Part shown: piece after piece, positions 35,081 to 48,164 of the stretch
Layout of the letters: every line of letters starts with the position of its first letter
How positions within the stretch are numbered: the first letter of the stretch is position 1
From: Rhyacophila brunnea
Lineage: Eukaryota; Arthropoda; Insecta; Trichoptera; Rhyacophilidae
DNA: 64,000 bases
NCBI GenBank assembly: GCA_022495005.1
Contig: JAGYXB010001750.1
Location: forward strand, 213,199 to 277,198
Direction of reading: 5' to 3'
Translations under genes and position numbers: made by a program
Notes under the pieces: generated by a model
The model's input: the letters and a program-made list of their open reading frames with translations, nothing else
Databases searched by the model: none
Told to the model about the DNA's origin: nothing

Positions 35081-35590
35081 AAGCCCTGTGCTTTATTTAT
35101 ACTTGTATGTGCATTTCCCAAGACATAGCTTTTGAACCAAGATTAGGTATTTGAAAAATAAGTCATTCAAGTTGCCTTATAGTAACTTTGTTAACTTTAT
35201 GCTAACGAAGCGAATTTCCTTATCATCCAATCATTAAAAGCTTTGCAAATGCTTACGAAACTTTGCGACGGGGTTTTCCCCTAATGAAAAGGCCTTGTAC
35301 AGGTTGGAAGTTCGAATAAAGTGTGTATAACGAAAACAAACAACAATGAAGCCATATAGTGTTGAGCTCGTAGGATACACACTGGCTCGCAGTAAAACCA
35401 TGTTAATATTAGATACGGTCATAATATTATTTTTACCTATTTTTATTTTATTTTATTTATTATAAGTTTCCATATATACATTATAATATAGTTAAGCCTA
35501 ACAAGATGAGAGTACGAATAACATAAATATAAGGAGGAATAATGAATAATTAAACAAAAGAAAAATAAAAAAGTCACATAAACAATAAAA

Positions 35591-35591
<1 letters not shown>

Positions 35592-35623
<32 letters not shown>
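35592..35623. repeat. (AT)16 microsatellite
   Basis: An uninterrupted AT dinucleotide run just left of the 92-bp palindrome. Confidence 0.9.
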
Positions 35624-35625
<2 letters not shown>

Positions 35626-35634
35626 TATAGTAGA

Positions 35635-35663
35635 TTTGTATAAATAGATATATAATGTATTTA

Positions 35664-35697
<34 letters not shown>

Positions 35698-35726
35698 TAA
35701 ATACATTATATATCTATTTATACAAA
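35635..35726. repeat. Perfect 92-bp palindrome
   Basis: The left half starts TTTGTATAAATAGATATATA and the right half ends TATATATCTATTTATACAAA. Every position from 35635 to 35726 pairs with its mirror about 35680.5, with no spacer. The centre is a 20-bp AT run. It overlaps the 3' end of the LINE fragment at 35727-36190. Confidence 0.95.
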
Positions 35727-36190
35727 ATTTTGGAGATAGCATGTTTAAATGAAACAGGTGAATTATTAAAAGGATCAACGGTGGAGAAATACATATTATA
35801 ATTTAAACAAGAGCGCCGAATAAAGGAGTTTTGTGCATAATTAGAACCGCTACGACTAATATGGTACAAAGTTTGGTTTCACGTAAATCTTGATGGATAA
35901 TGGAAACCCACCCTTTCGAGTAGGTTTGGCGAGTCAACAAAACCATTGATAATTTTAAAAAGAAAATATTGATCAGATATAGAACGTCGACTTTCCAAAG
36001 ATGGTACCATAAAAGTTGCAGCGGTCGAAGTAGAATTAGATAAATAATAACAGTAGGCTTTAAAATTAACGTGCTTGCGAAATCGCTTTTGCACCGCTTC
36101 GAGCCGATTTATATATGTAACGAACTGTGGATTCCACACGACAGAGGCATACTCAACTAAGGATCTAACATATGAGAAGTAAAGAACCTT
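35727..36190 (-). pseudogene. CR1/Jockey-like LINE C-terminal fragment
   Basis: The minus-strand frame reads VLKVLYFSYVRSLVEYASVV, WNPQFVTYINRLEAVQKRFR, a middle segment, then SLESRRSISDQYFLFKIING and FHYPSRFT. This matches the C-terminal region (S-x-x-EY-x-S-x-V-W-x-P...R-x-E-x-x-Q-x-x-F...L-x-x-R-R) of CR1/Jockey-type LINEs. One stop at 35879-35881 is followed by a further readable ~60 codons in the same frame. The fragment lacks the polymerase core. It is 5'-truncated at about 36190. Confidence 0.85.
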
Positions 36191-36347
36191 CAGAACTTAT
36201 TATGATCTAAATAAACGTGCAATATCAAATTGTATTATTTTACATTCGAAACTTGGACAAATATGTATCACAAAAAGGATGACGGTAATAACAAGTTGCC
36301 AACCTTAAAAATCAATAATAATTATTATAAAATGTATATCTGTCTGT

Positions 36348-36827
36348 CAGTTGGCGAAGGATTAAGGTAGGCTGTTAAGATCCGCCATAAATGGTGCACA
36401 CTAAACTTTGTCAGTCATACGTATTTGTTTTCATTGAAATAAGACTACAATTATTTACAGATGGAGTTGGTTGGTTTTTAAAATTCAATTAAACCATGCG
36501 AAACTAATCCATAATAGGTAATTGTAAAAAAATACTCGTATATCTAGAAAATGTTTGAAAGTATGCAATTAAATCATACATAACTTTGAATATTTTATAC
36601 ATATACATAATAATGTTTTTTTATCTATTATAGTACGGCTTAGGCAGGGCTTAATGAATTTTCAAAAATAAGCCAACAATATGTGTATTATTGATTTTTA
36701 AAAACTAACCAATATCATCTGTAAATTGTAGTTTTAGTTCAATAAAAACAAATACGTATGACTAACAAAGTTTAATGTGCACTTTTTATGACGGATCTTA
36801 ACAGCCTACCTTTACCCTTCGCTACTG
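36348..36827. mobile_element. Long-TIR MITE, family F, copy 3
   Basis: The ends CAGTTGGCGAAGG and, reverse-complemented, CAGTAGCGAAGGG are flanked by CTGTCTGT (36340-36347) and CTCTCTGT (36828-36835), matching at 7 of 8 bases, as expected for an old hAT insertion. Both ~120-bp arms are present. Confidence 0.9.
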
Positions 36828-37388
36828 CTCTCTGTACGTATAGTTACACGTGACTTCTAAATATTTACATTTTGAAAAGCGTTTTTATTGGTTAGATGTA
36901 AATTAATCGTATTACATTTCATCGGAGCATAGTTTGCCGTGAGCTGTCTTGCCTGATAGAGATGGCCGTATACTATTGAGATAAAAAAATAACGCGTTGT
37001 TCGATAATCATTGCATATAGTAATTTTTTATTAGATTCAATAATAACATTAATTCGATATTGATATTGACAATGATAGCGTCGTTATCATATATTTGATA
37101 GGTACTATATGATACTTACGAGGACCTACCAGAGTTTATATAAATATATACAGTTATTCTGTCTTTCCCTTGTATTCCGGTGAATTTTATGGCGTATTTT
37201 TAAGTGTGAAATATATCTCAATACCATACGGCCATCTATTTCTGATACAATGACTCACGATGAACTGTGTTACGGCCAACTGCATACGTACAAATTTCAG
37301 GACACCGTTTTTACTATTTTCTAGATATTTAAGCTATTTTGTGTGTCTATTTGTTCCTTTTGAGTTTGTTGTTTGAATCTAGCAGGAC

Positions 37389-37621
37389 CAGGGCTCGAAA
37401 TGGACCGGAACGCACCGGAGCACCGTTCCGGGTCGTAAAATCGGCAACATTGTCGTTCCATCTCATGGAAAAAATAATTTTACCATTTGAGCTAGAATGG
37501 CCATAATATAACAAAGAATCACACACTTATTTTTTATAAAACACATAAAATTATATAACTATGTTAATATTTTCATAAAATTCAGCGCACCGGTTCGTAA
37601 AATTCTCCATTTCGAGTGCTG
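37389..37621. mobile_element. hAT MITE, family E, copy 2
   Basis: The ends CAGGGCTCGAAATGGAC and, reverse-complemented, CAGCACTCGAAATGGAG carry AGCAGGAC at 37381-37388 and TGCAGGAC at 37622-37629, a 7/8 duplication. Sequence and length match copy 1. Confidence 0.9.
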
Positions 37622-37974
37622 TGCAGGACATAAATTTTATCGTTGGTACTAATTATTATTGTAATCGATTATTCTCGAAAATTTAAAAGGTATCGGAAAT
37701 AAAGCACTTTGAACAATTCATCACGAGTAGGCAAAGTCGTCAGATCGTAGCAGTGGAGTGGTAAGGTGAGGTACGGGTTAAAAGATACGTATTGACACCT
37801 AACAGTTAGCGAATATCGTACTTGCAATAATTCATCACGAGTAGGTAAAGTTGTAAGATAGCAACGGCGGAATGGTAAGGTGAGATGCGGGTAGAGCCAA
37901 ACCGAATCAATATGTATAAGTATTCATATTTTACGTAGACAAATTCGTGGCCTATCGCTATTATAATTATAATA
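37622..37974. other. Interval with a local tandem-like duplication
   Basis: AATTCATCACGAGTAGG recurs at about 37717 and 37829 with similar sequence following (GTAAGGTGAGRTRCGGGTA), a ~112-bp direct repeat. No gene was recognised. Confidence 0.55.
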
Positions 37975-38229
37975 TCGTCTCTGTTCTGGCAGAACACACT
38001 AACTGGAGAATACTAGTTTTGAGTAATTTGACTTTGAAGTTGTTAAAATGTTTGAAATGGTCTATCATGTGAGTTTATTAAGTAATCGTAAAAGGATGAC
38101 TTTAAAATAAAGACTGTTTATTTATTAAGAAGGTTTCCAGACAGTAAAGTTTGAAATAATGAACATTTTGGTATAACTAACTCAATATGTCATTTTTTAG
38201 AATTAGTGTCTTCTGCCAGAACAGTGACG
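37975..38229. mobile_element. Inverted-repeat MITE, family J, copy 2
   Basis: It is the reverse complement of 5046-5285 with ends CGTCTCTGTTCTGGCAGAAC and, reverse-complemented, CGTCACTGTTCTGGCAGAAG. AATATCGTC occurs as an outer extension of the inverted repeat on both sides. Confidence 0.85.
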
Positions 38230-38980
38230 ATATTATATATTATGGACGGGTTTTTTTATCGCGTTTTAGTGAGAACAGTGACGTCCTAGACAAAATGCCG
38301 CCCCATTTTTTTATACAGTATTTTTTTTTATCATCCTTTCATGACTCCAATAACTAATTAATGTGTTGTATGGATACATTACTAACAAAATATATAACAC
38401 TAAAACATACAAAATTAAATTTAGATATAATAAGCGAATAAATATGATAAATAATTATGTTAGACACTGACCCAAATCATCTGAATCTTAGGTTATATTT
38501 GGTTGATTTTTCTGACACTTTTGGTTTGCACCATTTAGCAATTTATGTACATAGATTTATTATTTTCACACCATTTGTACTATGCTATTATTGTACAACA
38601 TGTAAACAAGATAATTTTAATTATTTCTATATAAGCCACATGATTCTCCTCGATTTGCCACCCTTCGAGTAACTGCCGCCCCCAAGCGACGCTCAATCTA
38701 CCTACCCCTACGGGACTTCATTGAGTAAAAATATAGTGGTCAATAACTTCGGGCCTTCTCAGCATTATTTCGACAGTGTCAGAATTTGCAAATCATTTAA
38801 ACTATCGCACAATAGTCGCATCTACAGTCAGCGTATTCTACATGCGTGACATCGAAATGCAATAATGCAGAGGACAACAGATTTCTCAATTGCAAACTTC
38901 ATCAGCAATGACTCGCAATTTACCGAATATTCATGCATATAATTAGCAAATAGTTGCTCAGTCTAAATACCTATTAGTCT
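38230..38980. other. Interval with nothing firmly recognised
   Basis: TGCCGCCCC occurs at about 38298 and TGCCGCCCCC at about 38674, possibly marking ends of an unclassified element. The open frame at 38457-38672 between them has no motif. Confidence 0.35.
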
Positions 38981-38982
38981 GA

Positions 38983-39740
38983 TCAGTAAGCTTCGTGTAA
39001 GTCGCTCCTGTCCCACGAGTTCGGACCTCGGGACAATATCATAAGTATTGTAACATAACGCTCTTGTAACATACTCTTGTACCGACTGTTCAAATAAAAC
39101 CTCCATTCATCGGAGCAACCACCACCAAATATTGACTTCTCATCTCTCCTCCTGACGACTCTCCATCTACACCTCCTGGTCATCCCCAATCACATGGGTC
39201 TCGTCCCACAACCACGACACCCTGCAAAAAGAATAATAATAAATATTGTTTTTGCGAACCACTTGTTAATTAGGTATTTGAAAGAACATCACTACCGACG
39301 TGTTTGTTTTGTCAGTATTCCGCGATGCTGTTCATTCTCTCCTCGCCAAAGACTACAACGAGCTCGACTTCTAGAGGGAATACATACACCAATAATAATA
39401 TTATTATTTACAAGGCAACGCAAAGCGTGTACGTATGCAAACATATTATATCTCAGTGTCGTAACGGAGGCTCTTCAATTCACAACTCCTCACGTCTCCG
39501 AACCTATACATATTATTAACCAGGCTGCCATACCTCAATCAGCTCAGTTGATGATCGAACAGGCTGTAGGAGTAGTCACTGGGAGAGTCATGGTGTTGTG
39601 GATAATGAGGTCGTCAGGAGGAGAGATGAGAAGTAGAGATTTGGTGGTTGCTCCGTTGGATGGAGGAGCGAGTTTTATTTGCAGCGTAAACAATCGGTAC
39701 AAGAGTATGTTACAGTAGTTATGTCACAATATTTAAAAGA
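38983..39740. repeat. Inverted-repeat structure with ~190-bp arms
   Basis: 38990-39190 and 39560-39735 are reverse complements with small indels (shared words GTCGTCAGGAGGAGAGATGA, GGTTGCTCCG, CGGTACAAGAGTATGTTACA). The ~370-bp centre is unrelated to either arm. Class undetermined; it could be a foldback element or two inverted partial LTRs. Confidence 0.7.
39194..39718 (+). CDS. Unrecognised 174-codon open frame within an inverted repeat
   Basis: This is the longest uninterrupted ATG-started frame in the window. Its last ~50 codons lie in the right arm of the inverted repeat at 38983-39740 and the rest in its centre. I recognise no domain, signal peptide or transmembrane segment in it. Serine/arginine-poor, mixed composition and placement in a repeat make it most likely a chance frame or the remnant of an element-encoded protein. 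It is listed only because nothing else explains its length. Confidence 0.2.
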   Translation: MGLVPQPRHPAKRIIINIVFANHLLIRYLKEHHYRRVCFVSIPRCCSFSPRQRLQRARLLEGIHTPIIILLFTRQRKACTYANILYLSVVTEALQFTTPHVSEPIHIINQAAIPQSAQLMIEQAVGVVTGRVMVLWIMRSSGGEMRSRDLVVAPLDGGASFICSVNNRYKSMLQ

Positions 39741-39929
39741 TACTATTCTACTGTACGTACTAACATAATGGATTATCTAAATATGCTCAGTTAACCAACC
39801 CATGAGGCCCAGTTAACCTGCCTATGTTGTTAACTGGGCAGGTTTCCCCCTTTTCAGTATTTATGTTTTTTTACGAATGTCTTTAAAATAACCACGTTGT
39901 CAATTTTATCAACCATAGGTAATTAATAA

Positions 39930-40160
39930 TTAACTATTTCTTTTATTCAACGAATAATTCACAAGATTTAAGAATGTACCATTCTAATTATTGAACATAC
40001 ATAATTTTGAAAAACACTTCTGAAAAAATATATTATAACCAATAGAAAAAATCTTTTTGAAAAAAGTAAGACACCCCGGCAAGGAATCGAACCCGGCATC
40101 CCGGCGACCTTTCACTTGATAGGTAGGTAATGGAGTTCTTACCTACTTTATTGTATTGAT
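39930..40160 (-). repeat. SINE family B, copy 3, tail and B-box half
   Basis: The tail (plus-strand view TATTTCTTTTATTCAACGAA) and body are followed by the 3' half of a tRNA head with GGGTTCGATTCC (near 40085). The A-box half is replaced by a segment (TTGATAGGTAGGTAATGGAG) that leads into repeat P. The same fusion exists at 52690-52890. Confidence 0.85.
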
Positions 40161-40162
40161 TT

Positions 40163-40482
40163 ATTATTTATTTATTTAAAAATACAAAACATTGTGGACA
40201 TAACAAATCTAAATTCAAGACGTACACAACATGAGCTTTATATTATAACAAATATTACAATATAGAATATAATAATAATAAGAATATATCTTATGTCTTT
40301 AGGGAGCGCATTTACTAATCTTGCACCGCTCGCTAATGGTGCCTGATAGGCTTGATACGAGGAAACAGTTCCGATCCAGAATAAATCATGGCTGCGACCA
40401 CGTAGGTAATTGGCAGGCGCATGTAAATTCAAATTTATTAGGACAGCAGGATTGGAAACCATTATAAAACCATTATTACTAC
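40163..40482 (-). pseudogene. LINE 3' fragment inserted in the B/P composite
   Basis: The minus-strand frame at 40462-40290 reads HAPANYLRGRSHDLFWIGTV and then APLASGARLVNALPKDIR, the R-x-H-D-L...P-L-x-x-x-x-R-L-x-N-x-L-P ending of CR1/Jockey-like LINE proteins. An (AAAT)n-type 3' tail borders it at 40163-40175. It separates two parts that are contiguous at 52880-52890, so it is a secondary insertion. Confidence 0.75.
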
Positions 40483-40760
40483 ATTATAAAAGCTAGAGTT
40501 AATAGTGCTCGTTGTCAGTGTGTGTTTGCCTTTGGTGAGTGTACACGACGCCTGAAGATGCCGAAAGGCGAAACTCGGGTCGCAAAAAACGACTTAAATG
40601 GAATAGTACAAAACTTAAATCCATTAGAATTTAAATTCAAATTCCATCAAGTACCTTCGGTCGATAGTATTAATAGCATAATATTTCATTCGGCTTCAAT
40701 GTTTTTCTGCCATTTGTAAATCGACCCGATGGTTTTCGGTAAATTTTCTTTTGTACAAAT
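40483..40760 (-). repeat. Repeat P, copy 1
   Basis: The ~270-bp block AAAGCTAGAGTTAATAGTGC to GATGGTTTTCGGTAAATTTT is shared with 52887-53158 at high identity. It contains GCCTGAAGATGCCGAAAGGC, a short internal hairpin. The open frame running through it (40522-40719) is not conserved in length in the other copy. Confidence 0.82.
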
Positions 40761-41370
40761 TACCAAAACACATGAAAAGTTTGTATAATGTTTTCCATTA
40801 TGTTTTATTATATGAGACAAAAATATACAAGATAATACGAGACAAATATATATACGAGACAAAAATATTATGTAGCCAGTTCTAGTTTTTTTTATTAAAG
40901 AGGGATGAGTTTAGCGATGAGTATTTGTATTCTAGCCGATATTTCTATCTTCACGACCCATCCCTGCCCTAGTGAAAACATAGCAGGCAATGCATTGTTC
41001 TTTTTCAAATTTTACAATGCATTCTTCGCCGTCCTGCTTTATATACATTTTCGCGGCATTTCGTTGTTTTCTTTCTCTCGCATCACAATGGTGATTTGTG
41101 TACGCTGCACATTTTATCTGGAACACAACTGACCACGTAGTGTAGTGATAACTTTCACCTGGCCATAAATAAATTATTATCATTGACCGGGATAGCATTT
41201 GTTTCAAAAGTATTTGGTCACTGAAAATGTCAAGTATGCACTGCTTCAGTTAATGATAACAGGAGAATTTACAAGATATAAGAAGAAAACGCATTCATTT
41301 GCTGAATATGTCATTAGTTCTCTCAAAGCACATAGTTACTTTTCAATACCGTAATTAATAAGACGGAGAT

Positions 41371-41809
41371 CTGTGTTCGAAATAGACAATTTTACGAACC
41401 GGAGCGCTCGATAATTTTCCGAAAATATTAACATATTTATGTAATAATTTAATTATTAAGTATATAAAAATAGTATAGGTATTTATTCGATTTTTTGTTG
41501 TATAGGTACCTACCAATATTAGACGGTTTAATGGGCCAGTTTTGTGGCATGCGAGATTTGGGCATACTCGGCAAGGTAGATGACAATTGAAGCTTACGTA
41601 ACGTCATAAACATTATTTTTTATATGATTCCACTAAGTTTCATATAAACTTTAAGAATTATATTTAAATATGTAAATAATTATATTACTTTTTAATAATT
41701 CACGAATTGTAGTGCAAATTTTCATTTTTCCACGAGACGGAGCTATAATCTCGAGGATTTCACGAACAGGAGCTACGTTCCGGTGCGTTCCAGTCCATTT
41801 CGAGTGCTG
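41371..41809. mobile_element. hAT MITE, family E, copy 3 (longer variant)
   Basis: The ends CTGTGTTCGAAAT and, reverse-complemented, CAGCACTCGAAATGGAC are flanked by ACGGAGAT on both sides (41363-41370 and 41810-41817). It is about 200 bp longer than copies 1 and 2, so it may be closer to the parental element or carry an insertion. Confidence 0.88.
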
Positions 41810-41856
41810 ACGGAGATTAAAATAATGATAGCCATTTAGAAGAAAATATAATACCC

Positions 41857-42231
41857 CGTTTACACATGCATGGATTTACTAGAATCGCGACCATAACAAG
41901 AAAATGTACGCGTAAACACGTATTATCGTGTAAAGTTGCAAGGTTGCATGCATGGATCAAAAAAGTTCAGCAGCTTCTGAATTTTATGCGACAGTTGGAG
42001 CGCAGTAAAACGATAGTGGCGTACCTGCCGGGAAAAAAATACGAACTACACCGCGCAGAGCATTTTAGCGTTAACAATTTTCACAACCAGTCAAATAGTA
42101 CCATAAAATTACAACAACGCGTCTCGCTTACGCTTGAAGAATGAGATTGGCGAGAAATTCAGCACTTTTACATGTAAACAGTTATTATTGAATTTACACA
42201 CTATTGGTGCCAATAAATCCATGTACGTGTA
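41857..42231. mobile_element. MITE family G, copy 2
   Basis: The ends CGTTTACACATGCATGGATT and, reverse-complemented, TGTACACGTACATGGATTTA are inverted repeats. The interior matches the reverse complement of 9687-10070 (CATAACAAGAAAATGTACGC-type start, GCAGCTTCTGAATTTTATGC). No SINE is present. The frame at 41866-42144 is not conserved in the other copy. Confidence 0.8.
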
Positions 42232-42487
42232 CATTAGCTATAAATGAACCAGCAATCTCCACCGCTTGGTAGCAAAAGCAGCAATCTCCCGATTTAAATA
42301 TTAATTATCTTTTTATAGACATACATTAAAGATAAACTGAGAATGAATTTGTTCCCTGATATCAAAATAGTTGTCATGTATTTTTTTTAGATTCCGACTA
42401 AATCTCCTTTCACATTGACATGTATATTTCTTACTGCTGGGCGTGATATAAAAAATGTGTGCACAAAATCCAGCGTTACACAGAATG

Positions 42488-42582
42488 TTACCAGCCGAGT
42501 GGTCGAACGCTCTCTTCCGATCACCGAAGTTAAGCACCATCGGACGCGGATAGTACTTGGATGGGTACCGTTCAATTTCACA
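42488..42582 (+). repeat. 5S rRNA-like segment (5S pseudogene or SINE3-type head)
   Basis: CTCTTCCGATCACCGAAGTT then AAGCACCATCGGACGCGG and TAGTACTTGGATGGGTACCG matches the central and 3' promoter portion of eukaryotic 5S rRNA (box A, intermediate element and box C). The 5' third and the last ~25 bases diverge, so this is not a functional 5S gene. Its placement next to a tRNA-like block suggests a retroposon head. Confidence 0.85.
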
Positions 42583-42589
42583 GGAAAGA

Positions 42590-42690
42590 GTAGATCGTAC
42601 TCGAGTGGATTCGAACCACTGACCATTCGCTTACCAGCCGAACGCGTTACCTTTGTGGCATGGCACGAGACTGCCATAGCGAAGATTTTT
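42590..42690 (-). repeat. tRNA-like segment next to the 5S-like block
   Basis: Reverse-complemented it reads GCCATGCCACAAAGGTAACG, CGTTCGGCTGGTAAGCGAAT and the B box GGTTCGAATCC ACTCGAG. It resembles the tRNA-like parts of the elements at 44812-44890 and 50349-50425. It is oriented opposite to the 5S-like block. Confidence 0.75.
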
Positions 42691-43362
42691 ACTGTACCTA
42701 TAATAATGTTATAACTAAAAACATAAAAGTGGGAGTTTGCTGCCTTTGCTTTTGAACCTCTCATGGTGACAATTCGAAAATTTCACATAAATGATACTAT
42801 CAAAGTATCAAATGATTATATATTGTGATCCCAAGTAGATTAAGAAAGAGATGTAAACTGACAATGAGTTTAGATGCCTTCACAGCGTGCGATATTATGT
42901 ATTGCAGAAGAAGTACACGCGCCGCGGAAACTTCAACGGCGTTGGAAAATGTAAAATCATGCGCCGAAGTGAGCGAGGACTCACTAGTCAGTGGAATATT
43001 ATGCTGGGCGCTTGCAAAATACTTTTTTTTTTCATTAAGTGCCGTCCACTTGGGGAAACTTCATGGGAAATATTGCAGGAATTTATTTACACTGTTACAA
43101 CATTATTAATAAAAATGTGTTTAAAATTAATCAGACTGAAAATTCTTCTTAGTTATTAGAATTAATATTTTTCCAATAACAAACTTCTAATAAATACACC
43201 CATAATATATTATGAATCATTGGAAGATATTAATATAATGATTTTATGTTATTCAATTTTTCGTTCAGTAATAATGGTTTTTTTTAAAACCATTGTCAAA
43301 CGAAATATCAAACATTTGCGTCCGAATTAAAGCGGTAATCGTATGGTTATCTATAGTCCATA
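42691..43362. other. Interval with nothing recognised
   Basis: The open frames at 42825-43109 and 42887-43159 overlap in different frames and have no known motif. Confidence 0.4.
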
Positions 43363-43370
43363 CTCTATAC

Positions 43371-44267
43371 CAGTGCTCCGCAACCTTTTCTCACCCACGG
43401 CACACTAAAGGTCTTCCCAGAATTCTGCGGCACACCACACGTAAAACAAGTTATACCCCAAAACATGGACCCAGCCCAGAATCTTCGGCGCCCCCCTACC
43501 TATCGCTAAGGTTAAAGACAGTGTGATATTTTAAAATAACGTTTTTCAAATGTTGTTCGAGGTAAAATTAATCGTATTGATTCTATGTTTAGCGATTTTT
43601 TGTATTTATCAATACATCTGCTAGAATTATGGTTAGTTATTGGGTTAACAATAATTATTTGTCGAGTATTGACAAAATAATAATAATTTTTTTCCCACAA
43701 TCGTATGTGTTAACATATAAATTCCAGCGAAGTAATTCAGCGCCGCAGTCGACTTTTTTCTATTAGAGCAAATTTATAATTTATGTTAAACTCAATTATC
43801 TGCTTAACCTGCCAGAGAGTCCCCTGAGCTTGGGCTCCCAGGCTATAGCCCACCAACCACAACGACCTTGTGGGAGATATGCATCAAAATTATATTACAT
43901 ACTTATTTGATAAATATTTTAAAAAATATACATAACACACGACGAAGAACCAAATGTACATATTCCCATGTATTGTATTTTCAATAAAATAAGTAATTAA
44001 TATGATATCTGAGCTTGTTTCAATGAACATAAAAGTTTTTAGCCTTAGTTTAGTAGCCTTGTCAGAAATACGAGGATATTCTTTATTAACCAAAATCCAG
44101 AAAATAGCATAAGCTTTTCTATAGAATTTCGGCATTGTACAATATACATGTACCTATTGTACAATATACAAAATTATTTGTGTTTTTTGGAACCAATGCT
44201 CCGCGGCACACCTAGCATCGTCTCGCAGCACACCAGTGTGCCACGGCACACCGGTTGCGGAGCACTG
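43371..44267 (-). mobile_element. hAT element with intact ends and transposase remnant
   Basis: The terminal inverted repeat CAGTGCTCCGCAACC is identical at both ends, and CTCTATAC is duplicated exactly (43363-43370 and 44268-44275). On the minus strand near 44110-44030 a frame reads FWILVNKEYPRISDKATKLR, which matches the F-W-x-x-x-x-x-E-Y-P-x-I-S-x-K-A segment of ZBED5/FAM200-like hAT transposases. The rest of the transposase is gone, and module D fills 43485-43870. Perfect ends and duplication suggest it is younger than the other hAT copies. Confidence 0.93.
43485..43870 (+). repeat. Repeat module D, copy 4, inside a hAT element
   Basis: It shares GCGCCCCCCTACCTATCGCT, AAAGACAGTGTGA, GTCGAGTATTGACA and GCGCCGCAGTCGACTTTTTT with 4060-4425. 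Confidence 0.78.
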
Positions 44268-44439
44268 CTCTATACTATACCATAGTTTAGATTTTTGGGT
44301 GGGCCGCAAAAATTTTCTGCAGTTCAAAAGTATCCATTTTTAAAAGCTTATATTAAATTTCAAGTAATAAATATCTTTCAGAACTCGTGTACCAACAAGA
44401 GTTCACAATGAATTAATAAGTCATTTCCGGAAATCACTG

Positions 44440-44535
44440 CTAACCTTTTAATTACCACATTTAACTAACACGTTTATTATATCTAATGGCCAACGACTCC
44501 AAACGCGCCAGTCGCGGTGTTAGCACTAAATGAGT
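44440..44535 (-). repeat. Repeat L, copy 1
   Basis: The reverse complement of 53390-53485: AGTGCTAACACCGCGACTGG, CGCGTTTGGAGTCGTTGGCC, ATTAGATATAATTAACGTG and GTGGTAATTAAA. Related words occur at 7725-7765. Confidence 0.78.
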
Positions 44536-44702
44536 TTAATTTCTGTCTGTTTTAATATCACTGTCTTGTCTGTTTGATAATCCTAATAACAATTATTATC
44601 AAGGTTGGTAGGTATTATTAAGTCAAGATCTTGTTTTTGATTTGATTTTTGAACAATAATGTTGCTACTATACAATAATAACATTGTAAACAACATAATA
44701 AC

Positions 44703-45255
44703 GTTTTTGAAGTTATACTTCTTTGGGCGCGTTTGGAAAATCAGATCAGAGTGTATTTTTGGCATGTGACATGTAACACATAATTTATTTTATCACACAA
44801 AAAAAACGCAACTCGATTGGATTCGAGCCACCGATTGTTCGGTTATCAGCCGAACGCACTACCTTTATGCCACAGTATGATACTGCAACCGTGACGATTA
44901 TACAGTATAATATTATAGTTTAGAATTGTTCCGTTGCCTAAGCAGCGAATTTATTATTGCCGGCCATTTGCAATTCCTTACGTAAACAAACTATTCAACG
45001 TCATAGTGGCAGTTGTTACTTTAAAAATAAAAACAACGATAAATAATTATATAATTTAGTAATATAAGTTAGTGTATAGAAATACACCAACGGCGTTCCA
45101 ATAAGCGGTCCTTTTCTTGAGTGTGTAATTTTACAAGATAATTAGGAGCTAGTCGAAGAATCTAGTTTATCACAAGTTTTGTTTTTGTTTTGTTACGCCA
45201 AAGAAGTTTAATTTCTAACGCGCGTACATAAGTACACACACCGATTTTTTTTTTA
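44703..45255 (-). mobile_element. tRNA-containing inverted-repeat element N, copy 1
   Basis: This ~550-bp element matches 49983-50545 in reverse complement throughout. Its two ends carry AAGTTATACTTCTTTGGGCG and, from the other side, AATTAAACTTCTTTGGCG as inverted repeats. About 110 bp from the left end is a minus-strand tRNA-like block (44812-44890) with CGTTCGGCTGATAACCGAAC and the B-box-like GGCTCGAATCC. A central part contains AGTGGCAGTTGTTACTTTAA and GCGGTCCTTTTCTTGAGTGT. Confidence 0.85.

Positions 45256-48164
<2,909 letters not shown>

Noticed and set aside
42488..42582. Functional 5S rRNA gene
   Set aside because: Only the central and promoter part matches; the 5' third and the terminal stem are missing.
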